Shown in pieces: positions 40,699 through 55,328 of a stretch of DNA of 64,000 nucleotides. The notes under the pieces are model-generated. The model ran no database searches and was not told the origin of the DNA. It saw only the letters and a program-made list of their open reading frames with translations. Source of the stretch: Campylobacter pinnipediorum subsp. pinnipediorum (lineage in GTDB: Bacteria > Campylobacterota > Campylobacteria > Campylobacterales > Campylobacteraceae); the NCBI RefSeq assembly GCF_002021925.1, contig NZ_CP012546.1, forward strand, positions 1,550,001 through 1,614,000. Reading direction: 5' to 3'. The position numbers and the translations under genes were made by a program. The stretch's first letter is position 1; each line of letters begins with the position of its first letter.

Positions 40699-41823
40699 TT
40701 AATAAGCATGATGGTCATTTTTTATCTCATCAGCTGTTATTTTTTTACTATCCATTGATCTCCAAACAACAAAAATATACCCCAATACAAATGGTATAAG
40801 CAAACTAACATAAAACATAGTATTTAAAGTATAATGGCTAGAACTAGCATTTTTTATAGTAAGCGAACTTTGCAAATCATAAAAAGATGGATAAAATGCT
40901 GTATTGTTTAAACCAGTCGCTAAAAATAGCGCGGTTACAGCCATAACAACACCAAATCCATAATACACAACAGCATAGATACTTTTTGTAAATGCACCTT
41001 TAAATATACCATAAAGTGTCAAAAAAATACCAATAACGAGCATGGCAAAAACAGCTGGCATATTTAAAAGATTGATAAAATATTTGTATTTAACCATAGA
41101 AATCACACCATCTTGTGAGTATTCAAAACCATCTTTTAAAAATACCCAAGCCAAAAATACTAAAAATATAGGTAAAAATATAAGCGTGTTTTTTAAAACT
41201 GCCTTTCTAGCATTTAGCCTTATCTCATCATCGTTTATATTATTTATAAGGTATAAACACCCCCCTATCCTTGCAAGAAAAAACAAAGAGAGTCCAAGAG
41301 TATAAAGCATTGGATTACTAAATGCTTCAAGCCCACGCATAGAACTTTGCCACTGGACAAAATTATGATCGTTTAAGCTAAAACTACTACCCGAAAAAAA
41401 TGTAGCAACTGCCACTCCTATAAGTATGACACCCAAAGATCCATTTATAAAAAGAAAAATTTCATATGTCTTTGTGCCTAAAAAATTATCCGGTTTTTTA
41501 CGGTATTCATAGCTTACAGCTTGAATAATAAAACAAAAAAGTATTCCAAGCCAAACCCAATATGCTCCACCAAAACTAGTTGAATAAAAAAGTGGAAAAG
41601 CTGCAAAACAAGCACCACCAAATAAAACAAGAGTAGTAAATGTAAGCTCCCATTTTCGCCCTACTGAGTTTATTATCATATCTTTTTGCAAGTCATCTTT
41701 TGCAAGCGTAAAAACTAATGTTTGTCCACCTTGAACAAACATCATAAAAACAAGTAATCCACCAAGTAAACTTACCAAAAACCACCAATAAATTTGTAAA
41801 AATTCTAACCCTATCATAATCAA
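40699..41823 (-). CDS. cydB: Cytochrome bd-type quinol oxidase subunit II
   Basis: A 374-residue integral membrane subunit with about eight to nine helices. It opens LEFLQIYWWFLVSLLGGLLVFMMFVQGGQTL and has WELTFTTLVLFGGACFAAFPLFYSTSFGGAYWVW, the CydB pattern. With CydA it forms a quinol oxidase of high oxygen affinity and low cyanide sensitivity, suited to a microaerophile. The start overlaps the cydA stop by 4 bp. A run of six C at 41260-41265 lies within the gene. Confidence 0.93.
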   Translation of the reverse strand: MIMIGLEFLQIYWWFLVSLLGGLLVFMMFVQGGQTLVFTLAKDDLQKDMIINSVGRKWELTFTTLVLFGGACFAAFPLFYSTSFGGAYWVWLGILFCFIIQAVSYEYRKKPDNFLGTKTYEIFLFINGSLGVILIGVAVATFFSGSSFSLNDHNFVQWQSSMRGLEAFSNPMLYTLGLSLFFLARIGGCLYLINNINDDEIRLNARKAVLKNTLIFLPIFLVFLAWVFLKDGFEYSQDGVISMVKYKYFINLLNMPAVFAMLVIGIFLTLYGIFKGAFTKSIYAVVYYGFGVVMAVTALFLATGLNNTAFYPSFYDLQSSLTIKNASSSHYTLNTMFYVSLLIPFVLGYIFVVWRSMDSKKITADEIKNDHHAY

Positions 41824-43337
41824 AATCCTAACTTTATCTGTTTTAGCATAATTTTTATTTCAGCTATCAAAAGCACTGTAAACAATACAGCAAAAGCAAA
41901 AAATGATATCTTCACATTTACATCAGATAAATTTGTAGCACCTACACTAGTTGGCATAAGATCTTGAACAACCCAAGGCTGCCTACCAACTTCAGCCACA
42001 ATCCAACCTGCCTCAGCCGCTATATAACCAAGTGGAATACTCAAAACACATATCCAAAGAAGTTTTTTAAATTTAGTTATATCGTTTGCCATACATAAAT
42101 AAGTAATAACTAAAAACAAAAATATAAAAAAGCTTCCCAAAGCAACCATTATATGAAAACTATAAAACGTAGTAGCAACAGGCGGTATAGCCTCTGTTGG
42201 ATCTTTTAAGTAACCATATCCAAGGTATTTGATATTTTCATCAAGGGTTGATTTTGCATTACTCATAGCATCAAGATCTTGATTTTTTTTAGCTTCTTTA
42301 TACTCTCTTAAAGCATTTACGGCAATTTTACCTTTATCAATTTTAGATATTATACTCTCAACCCCGTGTTCTTCATTTCCATAAATCAAATCATCTATAC
42401 CCGCAACAAATGCCTTATAATCCCTTTGTCCAAGCAAAGAAAGCAAATAAGGAACTTCTATATCAAAAACGAAAGGTTTTTTCTTATCGCCAGGTTGTTT
42501 GTTTGTATCAAGCAATCCAAATGCAACTAATCCTTGTCTTTGATTTCCTTCATAAAGCCCTTCCATAGCTGCTAGTTTCATTGGCTGAACTTGTGTTACT
42601 TGATATGCACTTTCATCTCCACTAAATAACAAAAATAAAGAGGTTATAAGACCAAAAGAGGTAGCTACTATCATAGATTTTTTAGCCATTATGATATTTT
42701 TACCTTTTAGTATAAACCAAGCTGATATTCCTATAACAAACAAAGCTGATATTGTATAACCACTAGTTACTGTATGTAAAAATTTTATAAAACCAACAGG
42801 ACTAAGCGCAACTTCAAGAAAACTTTGCATTTCCATTCTTGCTGTATCTGGGTTAAATTGCATGCCTATTGGGTATTGCATCCAACCATTTGCTATCAAA
42901 ATCCACATAGCACTAAGATTTGATCCTATAGCAACTAACCAAGTTGATATAAGATGAAATTTCTTACTTACCCTATCCCATCCAAAAAACATAACAGCAA
43001 AAAATGTGCTTTCAAGAAAAAATGCAACAATGCCTTCTATAGCCAAAGGAGCTCCAAAAATATCTCCAACAAACCAACTATAATTTGCCCAATTTGTCCC
43101 AAACTCAAACTCCATAATAATACCTGTTGCAACACCTATTGCAAAGTTTATACCAAAAAGCTTAAGCCAAAATTTAGTTATTCTAAGCCACTCTTCACTA
43201 CCTGTTTTTATATAAATACTCTCCATTATAGCAACAATAAAACTAAGACCCAAAGTTAATGGAACAAACAAAAAATGATATATTGAAGTAAGAGCAAACT
43301 GAGCCCTAGACCAATCAACAGAACCTAATTCAGCCAT
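41820..43337 (-). CDS. cydA: Cytochrome bd-type quinol oxidase subunit I
   Basis: A 505-residue subunit I. WSRAQFALTSIYHFLFVPLTLGLS contains the expected haem-ligand His, LHTVTSGYTISALFVIG a second, and FYSFHIMVALGSFF the Met ligand. GRQPWVVQDLMPTSVG is the conserved C-terminal motif. A loop of more than 100 residues between helices 6 and 7 (~250-380) carries the quinol-binding region (GDESAYQVTQVQPMKLAAMEGLYEG). In Campylobacter this oxidase is also called CioA. DUF4492 gene precedes it, cydB and the cydX-like gene follow. Confidence 0.94.
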   Translation of the reverse strand: MAELGSVDWSRAQFALTSIYHFLFVPLTLGLSFIVAIMESIYIKTGSEEWLRITKFWLKLFGINFAIGVATGIIMEFEFGTNWANYSWFVGDIFGAPLAIEGIVAFFLESTFFAVMFFGWDRVSKKFHLISTWLVAIGSNLSAMWILIANGWMQYPIGMQFNPDTARMEMQSFLEVALSPVGFIKFLHTVTSGYTISALFVIGISAWFILKGKNIIMAKKSMIVATSFGLITSLFLLFSGDESAYQVTQVQPMKLAAMEGLYEGNQRQGLVAFGLLDTNKQPGDKKKPFVFDIEVPYLLSLLGQRDYKAFVAGIDDLIYGNEEHGVESIISKIDKGKIAVNALREYKEAKKNQDLDAMSNAKSTLDENIKYLGYGYLKDPTEAIPPVATTFYSFHIMVALGSFFIFLFLVITYLCMANDITKFKKLLWICVLSIPLGYIAAEAGWIVAEVGRQPWVVQDLMPTSVGATNLSDVNVKISFFAFAVLFTVLLIAEIKIMLKQIKLGF

Positions 43338-43338
43338 T

Positions 43339-43554
43339 TTATTCCTTTGTTAGATTTAAAAGCACGAAATCGCTTTTTTCTTCATTTGATTTAAATTTAG
43401 AATTTAAAGTATTATTAAACACAAAAACTTTAAGAACACCGAACATAATCACAAGTTTGATTATTATGATAAGCCAAAGCTTTCTTCCAAGCTTCATATT
43501 CTTAAAGCCATCAATATAAAATTTAAAAAAATTAGTTATATATTTCTTATACAT
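43339..43554 (-). CDS. DUF4492 membrane protein upstream of cydA
   Basis: A 71-residue protein starting MYKKYITNFFKFYIDGFKNM, then LGRKLWLIIIIKLVIMFGVLKVFVF, one membrane helix. This is the DUF4492 pattern (FYxDGFxxMxLGRxLWLIIxIKLxIMF), found in front of cydAB in epsilonproteobacteria. It is 1 bp from cydA. Its role is not known; a bd-oxidase assembly factor is a natural guess. It is the first gene of the operon, divergent from pyrG. Confidence 0.85.
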   Translation of the reverse strand: MYKKYITNFFKFYIDGFKNMKLGRKLWLIIIIKLVIMFGVLKVFVFNNTLNSKFKSNEEKSDFVLLNLTKE

Positions 43555-43676
43555 TTAAGTGAAATTTTATAATAATAAAACTTAAACATTTATTTCATCT
43601 GCACTAAAAATTTTAAACCAACAAAGTATGCATTTATGATATTAAATAATTAATCATATTTAAAATTTTAAAAAGA

Positions 43677-43682
43677 TATAAT
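43677..43682 (+). promoter_or_regulatory. Candidate -10 element of pyrG
   Basis: TATAAT stands 34 bp before the pyrG ATG and is preceded by a T/A-rich stretch. AAGGAAAA lies just before the ATG. Consensus inference only. Confidence 0.45.
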
Positions 43683-43692
43683 TTGTTTATAA

Positions 43693-46909
<3,217 letters not shown>

Positions 46910-46911
46910 AC

Positions 46912-46937
46912 CTTGCGACCATTTTTTGGTCGTAAGG
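46912..46937. terminator. Bidirectional terminator between recJ and the methyltransferase gene
   Basis: CCTTGCGACC pairs with GGTCGTAAGG (one G-T pair) around ATTTTT. It lies between two converging genes and may serve both. Confidence 0.75.
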
Positions 46938-46943
46938 TAATAA

Positions 46944-47729
46944 CTATAAAAATTTAAAATCTGAAATTTTACTTTTAAAAAACTCGTATTTTATATCTAA
47001 TTCTTTTTTTCTATTTAACGACATTTGAACAAATTCAGACTCTTTTTCTATTCCTATAAAATTTCTACCCGTTAAATTAGCTGCAATTCCTGTTGTTGAT
47101 GAGCCTGAAAACGGATCACAGATTAACGAGTTTTCATTGCTCGCCATTAACACTAATCTAACCAAAAGAGAAAGTGGCTTTTGTGTTGGGTGTTTTCCAA
47201 AACTTTTTTCCCAAGGGGCTATAGCAGGAAAACTCCAAACATCTTTCATTTGTTTATTGCTATTGATTTTTTTCATAAGCTCATAATTAAAAATATGCTT
47301 ATATTTTTGACTTTTTCTAGCCCAAATAATTTGCTCAGTCGAGTGTGTTAAGTACCTACAGCTAAAATTCGGTGGTGGGTTTGTCTTTTGCCATGTGATA
47401 ATATTTAAAATTTTATAATCTAATTTTTGTAAAGCTCTACCTATGGAAAAAATATTATGATATGTCCCACTTATCATAATACTACCATTATCTGTTAAAG
47501 AATTCTTTGCCAAATCAAGCCAATTCAAATTAAATTTATCTATCTCATCAATACCATAGCTTTTATCCCATTCTCCTTTATTTACAGAGACTATTTTGCC
47601 ACTTTGTATAGACAAACCGTCGTTAGATAAAAAGTAAGGTGGATCGGCGAAGATAAGATCAAACTGTGATTTGAAATTTGGTAAAATTTCAAAGCTATCA
47701 CCATTATATATTTGAAATTCTTTTTTCAT
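46944..47729 (-). CDS. DNA adenine (N6) methyltransferase, beta class, of a type II R-M system
   Basis: A 261-residue methyltransferase. Catalytic motif IV FADPPYFLSND (~residue 29) comes before motif X-like HPTQKP (~180) and motif I CDPFSGSSTTGIAA (~200), the beta-class order. DPPY favours N6-adenine over N4-cytosine. The gene protects host DNA from the adjacent nuclease. Its start overlaps the nuclease gene by 4 bp. The recognition sequence cannot be read from the sequence. It lies between recJ and carB, which I take as an insertion site. Confidence 0.9.
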   Translation of the reverse strand: MKKEFQIYNGDSFEILPNFKSQFDLIFADPPYFLSNDGLSIQSGKIVSVNKGEWDKSYGIDEIDKFNLNWLDLAKNSLTDNGSIMISGTYHNIFSIGRALQKLDYKILNIITWQKTNPPPNFSCRYLTHSTEQIIWARKSQKYKHIFNYELMKKINSNKQMKDVWSFPAIAPWEKSFGKHPTQKPLSLLVRLVLMASNENSLICDPFSGSSTTGIAANLTGRNFIGIEKESEFVQMSLNRKKELDIKYEFFKSKISDFKFL

Positions 47730-48247
47730 GGTATTGGCAAACCTAAAACATCAAGTGGTATATAATTAAAATAATATCTACATCTAACACTTATAATATA
47801 ATCTAAAACATCTCTATATTCTGGTTTTTGAAACCAATCGCTTAAAAGGTAAATATACTCAACTTCCATATTAAGATGAGATAATAATTTTATATACTGT
47901 TTCTTCTTAAAGTCGCAAGTTTGTAATTTTTCATCAACCGAACCTGCCACTTTTTGAAATTTACATTCAATTATAAAAAAAGTATTGTTGATAATTACAT
48001 AAATACTATCATCTGGAAGCAACTTCTTTGATATAATATTTTTCCAATTAACATTATTTTCTTCAAGAAATTTGTAAAAACTATGCTTTTTAAAAATCCT
48101 ACCAACAATCTCATCATTATAAAAAACATCAAAATTTTCAGTAACTTTATAACCAGGTTGATTTGATAAAAAAGTAGCTAAATCAACCTTGCCCTCAAAA
48201 ATAAGACCCGTTCTTGTATTACCTCCGCCTATGCCACCTTCTATCAT
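47726..48247 (-). CDS. PD-(D/E)XK type II restriction endonuclease
   Basis: A 173-residue nuclease. [18 protein letters not shown] near the N-terminus provides an acidic residue. The core motif is PDD at 78-80 followed by ECK at 94-96 (PDD-x13-ECK), then a Lys-rich helix [12 protein letters not shown]. The pairing with an adenine methyltransferase supports a restriction enzyme. Specificity unknown. It starts inside the carB stop (ATGA) and ends overlapping the methylase, so the pair is expressed as a coupled cassette. Confidence 0.82.
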   Translation of the reverse strand: MIEGGIGGGNTRTGLIFEGKVDLATFLSNQPGYKVTENFDVFYNDEIVGRIFKKHSFYKFLEENNVNWKNIISKKLLPDDSIYVIINNTFFIIECKFQKVAGSVDEKLQTCDFKKKQYIKLLSHLNMEVEYIYLLSDWFQKPEYRDVLDYIISVRCRYYFNYIPLDVLGLPIP

Positions 48248-51200
48248 ACGTTTTGCTCCAAATAATCCTGAATAGACACGACCTCATACACTAAGCCATC
48301 TTGAACACTTTTTATTGATTTTGCAGCGGCTTGAGCGGCAGCTATAGTTGTAAAATAAGGTATTTTAAATCTAAGCACACTTTGTCTTATTTTTTTGCCA
48401 TCATCGGCATTTGATTTGCTATCGCTTGTATTTATCACGAGTGAAATTTCACCATTTTTCAACCTATCTTCTATATTTGGTCTTCCTTCGCTTATCTTAT
48501 AAACAAACTCAGCATCCAAATCATACTCTTTTAAAACCTTATATGTTCCGCCGGTTGCTATAATCTTAAATCCTAAGTCCATAAGCTCTTTTGCCAGTTT
48601 TACAGCATAAATTTTATCTGCATCAGCAAGTGTTAAAAAGACATTTCCACTTGTCGGAAGTGTGTTATTTGCAGCTATTTGGGATTTTGCAAATGACTTT
48701 GCAAAGTTACTACTAATACCCATAACCTCGCCCGTTGATTTCATCTCAGGACCTAAAATCAAATCAGCACCATTTAGTTTATTAAACGGTAAAACAACCT
48801 CTTTTACACAAATATGCTTTTGCGCTTTTGGTATAAAAATTCCATTATCATAAGTTACGACATTGTATTTATCATAGTATTTAAGAGCCTCTTGTAAATC
48901 GCCTTGCCACATAACCCTAGTAGCAACTTTTGCAATTGGAACACCGGTAGCTTTGCTTACAAAAGGAACGGTTCTTGATGCTCTTGGATTTACTTCTATC
49001 ATATAAAGCTCATTTTCATATATCGCAAACTGAATATTTAAAAGCCCAACAACACCTAAGCTTAAAGCTATCTCTTTTGTTTGATTTCTTACTTTTGCTA
49101 TCATTTCATCTTTTAAATTCAAAGCAGGAAGTATGCAAGCACTATCTCCTGAGTGTATTCCGGCCTCTTCAATATGCTCCATAACAGCAGCCACATAGAC
49201 ATCTTTACCATCACTTACAGCATCAACATCAAGCTCTGTTGCATTTTGCAAAAATTTATCAAGCAATACAGGAGAGTTGTTACTAACACTTACAGCCTCA
49301 TTCATATACTCTCTAAGCTCGCTCTCGCTATGGACTCTTCTCATGGCTCTACCACCAAGAACATAGCTAGGGCGAACAAGCACAGGATATCCTATCTCAG
49401 CAGCCTTTTTTATGGCTTCATCTTCGCTAGTTGCGGTGTCATTTTTTGGTTGTTTAACGCCGATTTTATTTATAAACTCGCTAAATTTCTTTCTATCTTC
49501 GGCGATATCAATAGTTCTAGCACTAGTTCCTATTATTTTTGCTCCGGCTATACTTAATCTTTTTGAAAATTTAAGCGGTGTTTGACCACCAAAATGAACG
49601 ATAACTCCATCTGGCTTTTCGTGTTCTATTACAGCCCTTAAATGTTCAAAATCAATAGGCTCAAAATAAAGCACATCACTTGTATCATAATCAGTAGAAA
49701 CAGTTTCAGGGTTGCAGTTATACATTATAGTTTTTATACCCAAATCTTTAAGGGCATAGCTAGCGTGAACACAACAATAATCAAACTCTATACCTTGACC
49801 TATTCTATTTGGTCCACCGCCTATTATCATTACTTTTTTATCTTGTGAAACATCTGTTTTTTGTTGTATTTTTGTGATATTTGTACTTGAATAAAGATAA
49901 GGAGTTAAGGCTTTAAACTCACCGCCACAAGTATCAACTTCGCTATATTCTAAACCAACACCTAGTTTTGAACGAGCGAAAAATATATCATTTTGGCTTA
50001 ATTCTAAATTATCTTTTTCGTTTATCAAAATCGCAAGCATCTTGTCAGAAAAGCCCATTGTTTTAGCTTTTCTTAGTAAATTTTCATCATTTAAAATATC
50101 CATATCAACTTGCTTTTCAAACTCAACTATCTCTTTTATTTGATTTAAAAAATATCTATCTATCTTAGTATATTCATAAACATCTTCTATATCAAAACCA
50201 TCTCTAAAAGCTTGTGCTAACATCAAAATTCGCTTTTCATTTGCATGTCTTAGACCATATACAAGCTCATCTTTGCTAAGTTTTAATACATCAAATCCGC
50301 TCAAATCTCTCTCTAAAGAACAAAGTGCTTTTTGGATACTCTCTTTAAAAGTCCTTCCAATAGCCATAACTTCACCCACGGACTTCATAGCTGTTCCAAG
50401 ATAGGGATTTGAACCCGGAAATTTCTCAAATGTAAAGCGTGGAATTTTTGTAACTATATAATCAATAACTGGTTCAAAAGAAGCTGGGGTTCCTGTTATA
50501 TCATTTTTTATTTCATCAAGACTAAAACCAACAGCTAATAATGTAGCAACCTTTGCGATAGGATAACCGGTAGCCTTGCTAGCAAGAGCTGATGATCTAC
50601 TAACTCTTGGATTCATCTCTATTACTATCATTCTTCCGGTTTGTGGATGAAAGGCAAATTGAACATTGCTTCCGCCTGTATCAACACCTATTTCACGAAG
50701 TATAGCAAAAGAGGCATCACGCATCATTTGATACTCTTTGTCTGTTAATGTCAGTGCTGGAGCTATCGTTATACTATCTCCTGTATGAACGCCCATTGGA
50801 TCAAGGTTTTCTATGGAACATACTATAATGCAGTTATCGTTTTTATCTCTTATAACCTCCATCTCATACTCTTTCCAACCAAGCAAGCTCTCTTCTATCA
50901 AAATTTCGTGTATTGGAGATGCTTCAAGACCAAATAATGCAAGTTCTTTAAACTCATCAATATTATAAGCAACGCCCGAACCAGCACCACCAAGTGTAAA
51001 AGATGCTCTGATGATTAGCGGAAAGCCTATTTCGTTAGCAGCATTTATAGCTTCTTCGTAGTTATAGGCATATGCTGACTTTGGCAAATCCATACCAATT
51101 TTTTTCATAACTTCTTTAAAAATTTGTCTATCTTCGCCTTTTTTTATGGCTTCTGGATTTGCGCCTAGAAATTTAACATCACCAAGCATATCATTCTCAT

Positions 51201-51507
51201 AAAGTTCCATAGCAACATTTAAAGCTACTTGTCCGCCCATAGTTGGCAAAATAGCATCAACTTTTTCTTTTAAGATGATATTTTTTATGCTCTCTTTTGT
51301 TATAGGTTCTATATATGTAGCATCAGCAAAGTCAGGATCGGTCATAATAGTAGCTGGATTTGAGTTTATCAAAACGACACGGTAACCAAGCTCTTTTAAT
51401 GTCTTAGCAGCTTGTGTGCCGGAATAATCAAACTCACAAGCTTGACCTATAACAATTGGGCCTGAGCCTATTAGTAAAACACTCTTGATATCATCTCTTT
51501 TTGGCAT
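48244..51507 (-). CDS. carB: Carbamoyl-phosphate synthase large subunit
   Basis: A 1087-residue enzyme making carbamoyl phosphate for arginine and pyrimidine synthesis. Two homologous ATP-grasp halves are visible: [26 protein letters not shown] with [13 protein letters not shown], and [24 protein letters not shown] with [11 protein letters not shown]. Both have EMNPR/EVNPR metal motifs ([50 protein letters not shown]). A C-terminal MGS-like allosteric domain (~945-1087) has [14 protein letters not shown]. Length is normal. Coupled to mreC by a 1-bp overlap. Confidence 0.97.
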   Translation of the reverse strand: MPKRDDIKSVLLIGSGPIVIGQACEFDYSGTQAAKTLKELGYRVVLINSNPATIMTDPDFADATYIEPITKESIKNIILKEKVDAILPTMGGQVALNVAMELYENDMLGDVKFLGANPEAIKKGEDRQIFKEVMKKIGMDLPKSAYAYNYEEAINAANEIGFPLIIRASFTLGGAGSGVAYNIDEFKELALFGLEASPIHEILIEESLLGWKEYEMEVIRDKNDNCIIVCSIENLDPMGVHTGDSITIAPALTLTDKEYQMMRDASFAILREIGVDTGGSNVQFAFHPQTGRMIVIEMNPRVSRSSALASKATGYPIAKVATLLAVGFSLDEIKNDITGTPASFEPVIDYIVTKIPRFTFEKFPGSNPYLGTAMKSVGEVMAIGRTFKESIQKALCSLERDLSGFDVLKLSKDELVYGLRHANEKRILMLAQAFRDGFDIEDVYEYTKIDRYFLNQIKEIVEFEKQVDMDILNDENLLRKAKTMGFSDKMLAILINEKDNLELSQNDIFFARSKLGVGLEYSEVDTCGGEFKALTPYLYSSTNITKIQQKTDVSQDKKVMIIGGGPNRIGQGIEFDYCCVHASYALKDLGIKTIMYNCNPETVSTDYDTSDVLYFEPIDFEHLRAVIEHEKPDGVIVHFGGQTPLKFSKRLSIAGAKIIGTSARTIDIAEDRKKFSEFINKIGVKQPKNDTATSEDEAIKKAAEIGYPVLVRPSYVLGGRAMRRVHSESELREYMNEAVSVSNNSPVLLDKFLQNATELDVDAVSDGKDVYVAAVMEHIEEAGIHSGDSACILPALNLKDEMIAKVRNQTKEIALSLGVVGLLNIQFAIYENELYMIEVNPRASRTVPFVSKATGVPIAKVATRVMWQGDLQEALKYYDKYNVVTYDNGIFIPKAQKHICVKEVVLPFNKLNGADLILGPEMKSTGEVMGISSNFAKSFAKSQIAANNTLPTSGNVFLTLADADKIYAVKLAKELMDLGFKIIATGGTYKVLKEYDLDAEFVYKISEGRPNIEDRLKNGEISLVINTSDSKSNADDGKKIRQSVLRFKIPYFTTIAAAQAAAKSIKSVQDGLVYEVVSIQDYLEQNV

Positions 51508-52262
51508 TATTTTTCCTTTATAACAACATATAAATAGCTTGGTATATTAACCTTAACATAAGGTTCTACGATGGCACTCTGATAAGAACTTTCTTCATAA
51601 ATTTTGGTTATTTTTCCGACGGGAACACCACTAAAAAATATACCATCAAGCCCACTTGTAAAAACCTCATCTCCAACTTTTAAAGAAAGCCACTGAGGTA
51701 TATACTTAATAATTATTCCATGTTTGTTACCGTGAGCAACACCAGGTATCTTTTCATCTCCTATATATACAGAAAATATGCTTTTTGGATCATTTTGCAA
51801 TAAAGCCATAGGTTTATTTTCTTTTGGAACAACTATACCAGCACTTCTGCCTTGATACATAAGCCCATAAATTTTTGAAGAATTATAATCTCTAAATCTG
51901 CTAATCCAAATTTTATTATAATCACTTATATTTACATAACTCAAACTCTTAACTAAAGCGACTTTAGGCATATAAGAACTTGATTTTTTATCTTGTAAAA
52001 TTTGATTTAATTCGTTTGCAAAAGTTGATAGCAAGGTTGCTGAATGCTCAAGCTCTAAATTTTGAGTTCTTAGGGTTTGGATTTCATCAACCTGTCTAAA
52101 ATGTTCGTTTATCTTATCTTTAATAGTCTTTGTAATATCAATATAGACATTAACAACAAAATTGCTCAAGCCAACAGAAACACTGCTTATGCTTGAACCT
52201 TTTTTTATTGAAAATACAACCAATAAAGCAATAAAGATAAAAAAAATAATCTTAGTCTTCAT
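51507..52262 (-). CDS. mreC: Rod shape-determining protein MreC
   Basis: A 251-residue bitopic inner-membrane protein: one N-terminal helix ([15 protein letters not shown]), a coiled coil (~50-85, [22 protein letters not shown]), and a periplasmic two-barrel domain with [28 protein letters not shown] and [23 protein letters not shown]. It scaffolds the elongasome with MreB. Start overlaps mreB by 11 bp. Campylobacter mreBC persists although cells are curved. Confidence 0.92.
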   Translation of the reverse strand: MKTKIIFFIFIALLVVFSIKKGSSISSVSVGLSNFVVNVYIDITKTIKDKINEHFRQVDEIQTLRTQNLELEHSATLLSTFANELNQILQDKKSSSYMPKVALVKSLSYVNISDYNKIWISRFRDYNSSKIYGLMYQGRSAGIVVPKENKPMALLQNDPKSIFSVYIGDEKIPGVAHGNKHGIIIKYIPQWLSLKVGDEVFTSGLDGIFFSGVPVGKITKIYEESSYQSAIVEPYVKVNIPSYLYVVIKEK

Positions 52263-53289
52263 TGGTTAACTGTTGAAGCAGTCCTATCTCCCCTAAAGCT
52301 TTACCTGTCCCCATAGCAACTGCTAAAAGTGGCTCATCTGCTATACTAACAGGAAGTTTGACTATATCAGATAGATACCTATCAAGTCCTCTTATCAAAG
52401 CACCGCCCCCAGTTAAAACTATACCATTTTCAACAATATCCCCAGCTAAATCAGGTGGCATCATTTCAAGAACTGTCTTTAAAGCATCTGCTATCTCTTT
52501 TAGCGGCTCTCTCATAGCTTCTCTTACATCTTCACTTGTAAGCTCTATCCTACTTAACAAACCAGTCATTTGGTCTCTGCCCTTTACGACAATATTAAGT
52601 TCTCTTTCAAGCTGAACAGCTGAGCCTATACTTATTTTTATATCTTCGCCAGTTCTTTCGCCGATTAATAAATTATATTTTTCTTTTATATAATTTACAA
52701 TGCTAGCGTCCATCTTATCTCCAGCTGTTCTTATTGATTTGCTAATAACTAAACCACCAAGCGAAACAACTCCTATCTCGGTAGTCCCCCCGCCTATATC
52801 AACAATAAGACTTCCTTGTGGCTCTTTTATGGGTAAATTTGCGCCTATTGCTGCAGCCATTGGTTCTTCTATCAAAAAAACCTCTCTTGCACCAGCACTT
52901 AATGCACTCTCTCTAACGGCCTTTCTTTCAACCTGAGTAAGTCCATAAGGAACAGATATAATAATACGAGGTCTTAAAAAACTCTTTCTTTTGTGCGTCT
53001 TTTCTATAAAATATCTAATCATTTTTTCAGTCATATCAAAATCAGCAATAACACCATCTCTCATAGGTCTTATTGCCTCAATATCGCCTGGGGTTTTTCC
53101 AACCATCTCTTTTGCAGCATGACCTACAGCTAATATTTTTTGCTTGCCATATCTCTCTCTTTGAACTGCAACAACTGATGGTTCGTTTATGATTATTCCT
53201 TTGTCTTTAACAAGCACTAAAGTATTTGCAGTGCCTAAATCTATACCCATATCACTTGAAAAAAAACCAATTAATTGATCTAAAATCAT
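52252..53289 (-). CDS. mreB: Rod shape-determining actin homologue MreB
   Basis: A 345-residue actin-fold ATPase. [29 protein letters not shown] is phosphate loop 1; [19 protein letters not shown] is phosphate loop 2; [13 protein letters not shown] and [20 protein letters not shown] complete the site. It directs peripheral peptidoglycan growth with MreC. A run of six C at 52786-52791 encodes part of the loop-2 region. clpX ends 11 bp upstream. Confidence 0.97.
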   Translation of the reverse strand: MILDQLIGFFSSDMGIDLGTANTLVLVKDKGIIINEPSVVAVQRERYGKQKILAVGHAAKEMVGKTPGDIEAIRPMRDGVIADFDMTEKMIRYFIEKTHKRKSFLRPRIIISVPYGLTQVERKAVRESALSAGAREVFLIEEPMAAAIGANLPIKEPQGSLIVDIGGGTTEIGVVSLGGLVISKSIRTAGDKMDASIVNYIKEKYNLLIGERTGEDIKISIGSAVQLERELNIVVKGRDQMTGLLSRIELTSEDVREAMREPLKEIADALKTVLEMMPPDLAGDIVENGIVLTGGGALIRGLDRYLSDIVKLPVSIADEPLLAVAMGTGKALGEIGLLQQLTNED

Positions 53290-53300
53290 CTGTTTCCTTT

Positions 53301-54533
53301 TTATTCCACACTTTTATTTTGCTTTATAAGCAAAGGCTTTTCGCCATTTTTAACAACATCTTTTGATATAACAATCTCGTATCCAAAAAGCTCTGGCAAA
53401 TCATACATTAAATCCATCATAAGCTCTTCCATTATACTTCTAAGACCCCTAGCTCCGGTCTTTCTCTCTATAGCAAGAGATGCAACCTCAGCCAAAGCCT
53501 CATCATCAAATTTCAAACTAGCACCATCTATGGCAAATAGTTTTTCATATTGTTTTAAAATAGAGTTTTTAGGCTCTGTTAAAATTTTAACCATATCTTC
53601 TTTTGTGATTTCATTTAATGTAGCGACAACGTGAAGTCTACCAATAAGCTCTGGTATAAGACCAAAATGAACTAAATCATCAGGTTCTAATAAATTTAAA
53701 AGCTCTTCTCTTTCGCTTTTGTTTCGCTTTTCTTGATTAAAACCAAGTGTGTTTTTACCAACTCTTCTTTCTATAATATCAAGAAGTCCATCAAAAGCAC
53801 CGCCACAAACAAATAAGATATTAGTAGTATCAATTTGTATAAAATCTTGGTTGGGATGTTTTCTACCCCCTTTTGGTGGAATATTGACAACACTTCCTTC
53901 TATGATTTTTAAAAGAGCTTGTTGAACACCTTCTCCAGAAACATCACGAGTAATGCTTCTATTTTCACTCATTCTTGCTATCTTATCTATCTCGTCTACA
54001 AAAACTATGCCTCTTTCGGCTTTTTTTACATCGCCGTTTGCAGCTTGAAGCAAACGAGTAAGTATATTTTCTACATCTTCGCCAACATAACCAGCTTCTG
54101 TAAGACTAGTAGCATCACAAATAGCAATAGGAACATCTAGAAATTTAGCCAAGGTTTGAGCCATTAGCGTTTTGCCGCTTCCGGTTGGACCAACAAGCAA
54201 TATATTTGATTTTGCTAGTTCTATATCATCTTTTATATCTTTTTGTTTAAAAATTCTCTTATAGTGATTATAAACACCTACACTAAAAACCTTTTTTGCC
54301 TTATCTTGACCTATTACATAACTGTCAAGGACGCTTTTTAACTCTTTTGGAGTTAAATTTTGATTTTCTTCGCTTTTATTTATCGTTGTCTCTTCTAAGC
54401 TTTCTTCGCCATAAAGCACGTTATAAGCGGCATTAGCACAGTATTCGCATATAAAAACACTATCATCTTCATTTGACAATACACGTCTATCGCTAGATTC
54501 ATATTCGCCACAAAAATTACATTTTTTTGCCAT
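53301..54533 (-). CDS. clpX: ATP-dependent Clp protease ATP-binding subunit ClpX
   Basis: A 410-residue AAA+ unfoldase that delivers substrates to ClpP. An N-terminal zinc domain [14 protein letters not shown]...CEYC (~4-32), Walker [15 protein letters not shown], Walker [13 protein letters not shown], an RKHPNQDF pore region and sensor 2 [15 protein letters not shown]. Length is normal. It lies between lpxA (1-bp overlap) and mreB. Confidence 0.96.
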   Translation of the reverse strand: MAKKCNFCGEYESSDRRVLSNEDDSVFICEYCANAAYNVLYGEESLEETTINKSEENQNLTPKELKSVLDSYVIGQDKAKKVFSVGVYNHYKRIFKQKDIKDDIELAKSNILLVGPTGSGKTLMAQTLAKFLDVPIAICDATSLTEAGYVGEDVENILTRLLQAANGDVKKAERGIVFVDEIDKIARMSENRSITRDVSGEGVQQALLKIIEGSVVNIPPKGGRKHPNQDFIQIDTTNILFVCGGAFDGLLDIIERRVGKNTLGFNQEKRNKSEREELLNLLEPDDLVHFGLIPELIGRLHVVATLNEITKEDMVKILTEPKNSILKQYEKLFAIDGASLKFDDEALAEVASLAIERKTGARGLRSIMEELMMDLMYDLPELFGYEIVISKDVVKNGEKPLLIKQNKSVE

Positions 54534-55321
54534 TAATTTCTTCCTTTTGCAAGCGGTATCCCACGTTTAGTATTTATAATAAACTCGCACATTTTTTTTA
54601 CATTTATATCATCAGTTTTTGCATAAAGCTCATTTGCTTGTTCTTTTAATCCTATGCCTTGATTAAATAAAAATTTATAAGCACTTACTAAATTTTCAAC
54701 CTGTGACTTGTCAAATCTACGACGAATTCCTACTAGGTTCAAGCTTCTTATATAAGCTCTATTTCCTTCAGCCAAACAAAACGGAACAACATCTTGCGAC
54801 AAAGCAGAAGCCCCAGCTATCATACAACTTTCGCCAACTTTTACAAACTGATGTATAGGAGTAAGACCACCTACAACAGAAAAATCTCCTAGTTCAACAT
54901 GACCAGCCAAAGTAGCATTATTTGCAAGTATTATATTATCTCCCAACAAACAGTCATGGGCGACATGACAATAAGCCATAATAAAAGCATTATTGCCTAT
55001 TCTGGTTATCCCATCACCCTTATGAGTTCCTGAGTTTATGGTGCAAAACTCTCTGACCGTCGCATTTTGTCCTATAATAACACCTGTATTTGTTTCATTT
55101 TTGTAGCTTATATCCTGCGGTATATCGCCTACAATGGCATAACTAAAAATACGAGAATTATCTCCTATATTTGTCTTACCTATTATCCTTGCACCCTGCT
55201 TTACTGTAACGTTATTGCCAAGCACAACATCCTTGCTTATATAAGAATAGGCTTCCAAGACACAATCATCTCCTATAATAGCACCATCTTCAACGACCGC
55301 TGTTTGATGTATATTTTTCAT
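54533..55321 (-). CDS. lpxA: UDP-N-acetylglucosamine O-acyltransferase
   Basis: A 262-residue left-handed beta-helix acyltransferase that starts lipid A synthesis. Hexapeptide repeats run from residue ~4 to ~190 ([25 protein letters not shown]...). The catalytic His lies in [20 protein letters not shown], and [29 protein letters not shown] is typical. A short helical C-terminal domain with [16 protein letters not shown] follows. Next to fabZ, which uses the same acyl-ACP pool. Confidence 0.96.
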   Translation of the reverse strand: MKNIHQTAVVEDGAIIGDDCVLEAYSYISKDVVLGNNVTVKQGARIIGKTNIGDNSRIFSYAIVGDIPQDISYKNETNTGVIIGQNATVREFCTINSGTHKGDGITRIGNNAFIMAYCHVAHDCLLGDNIILANNATLAGHVELGDFSVVGGLTPIHQFVKVGESCMIAGASALSQDVVPFCLAEGNRAYIRSLNLVGIRRRFDKSQVENLVSAYKFLFNQGIGLKEQANELYAKTDDINVKKMCEFIINTKRGIPLAKGRN

Positions 55322-55328
55322 TTTTATC

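Noticed and set aside
41260-41265. C6 run in cydB as a phase-variable tract
   Set aside because: Six bases is below the length at which slippage is usual, and the gene is a core oxidase subunit.
52786-52791. C6 run in mreB as a phase-variable tract
   Set aside because: Too short, and it lies in the conserved phosphate-loop codons of an important gene.
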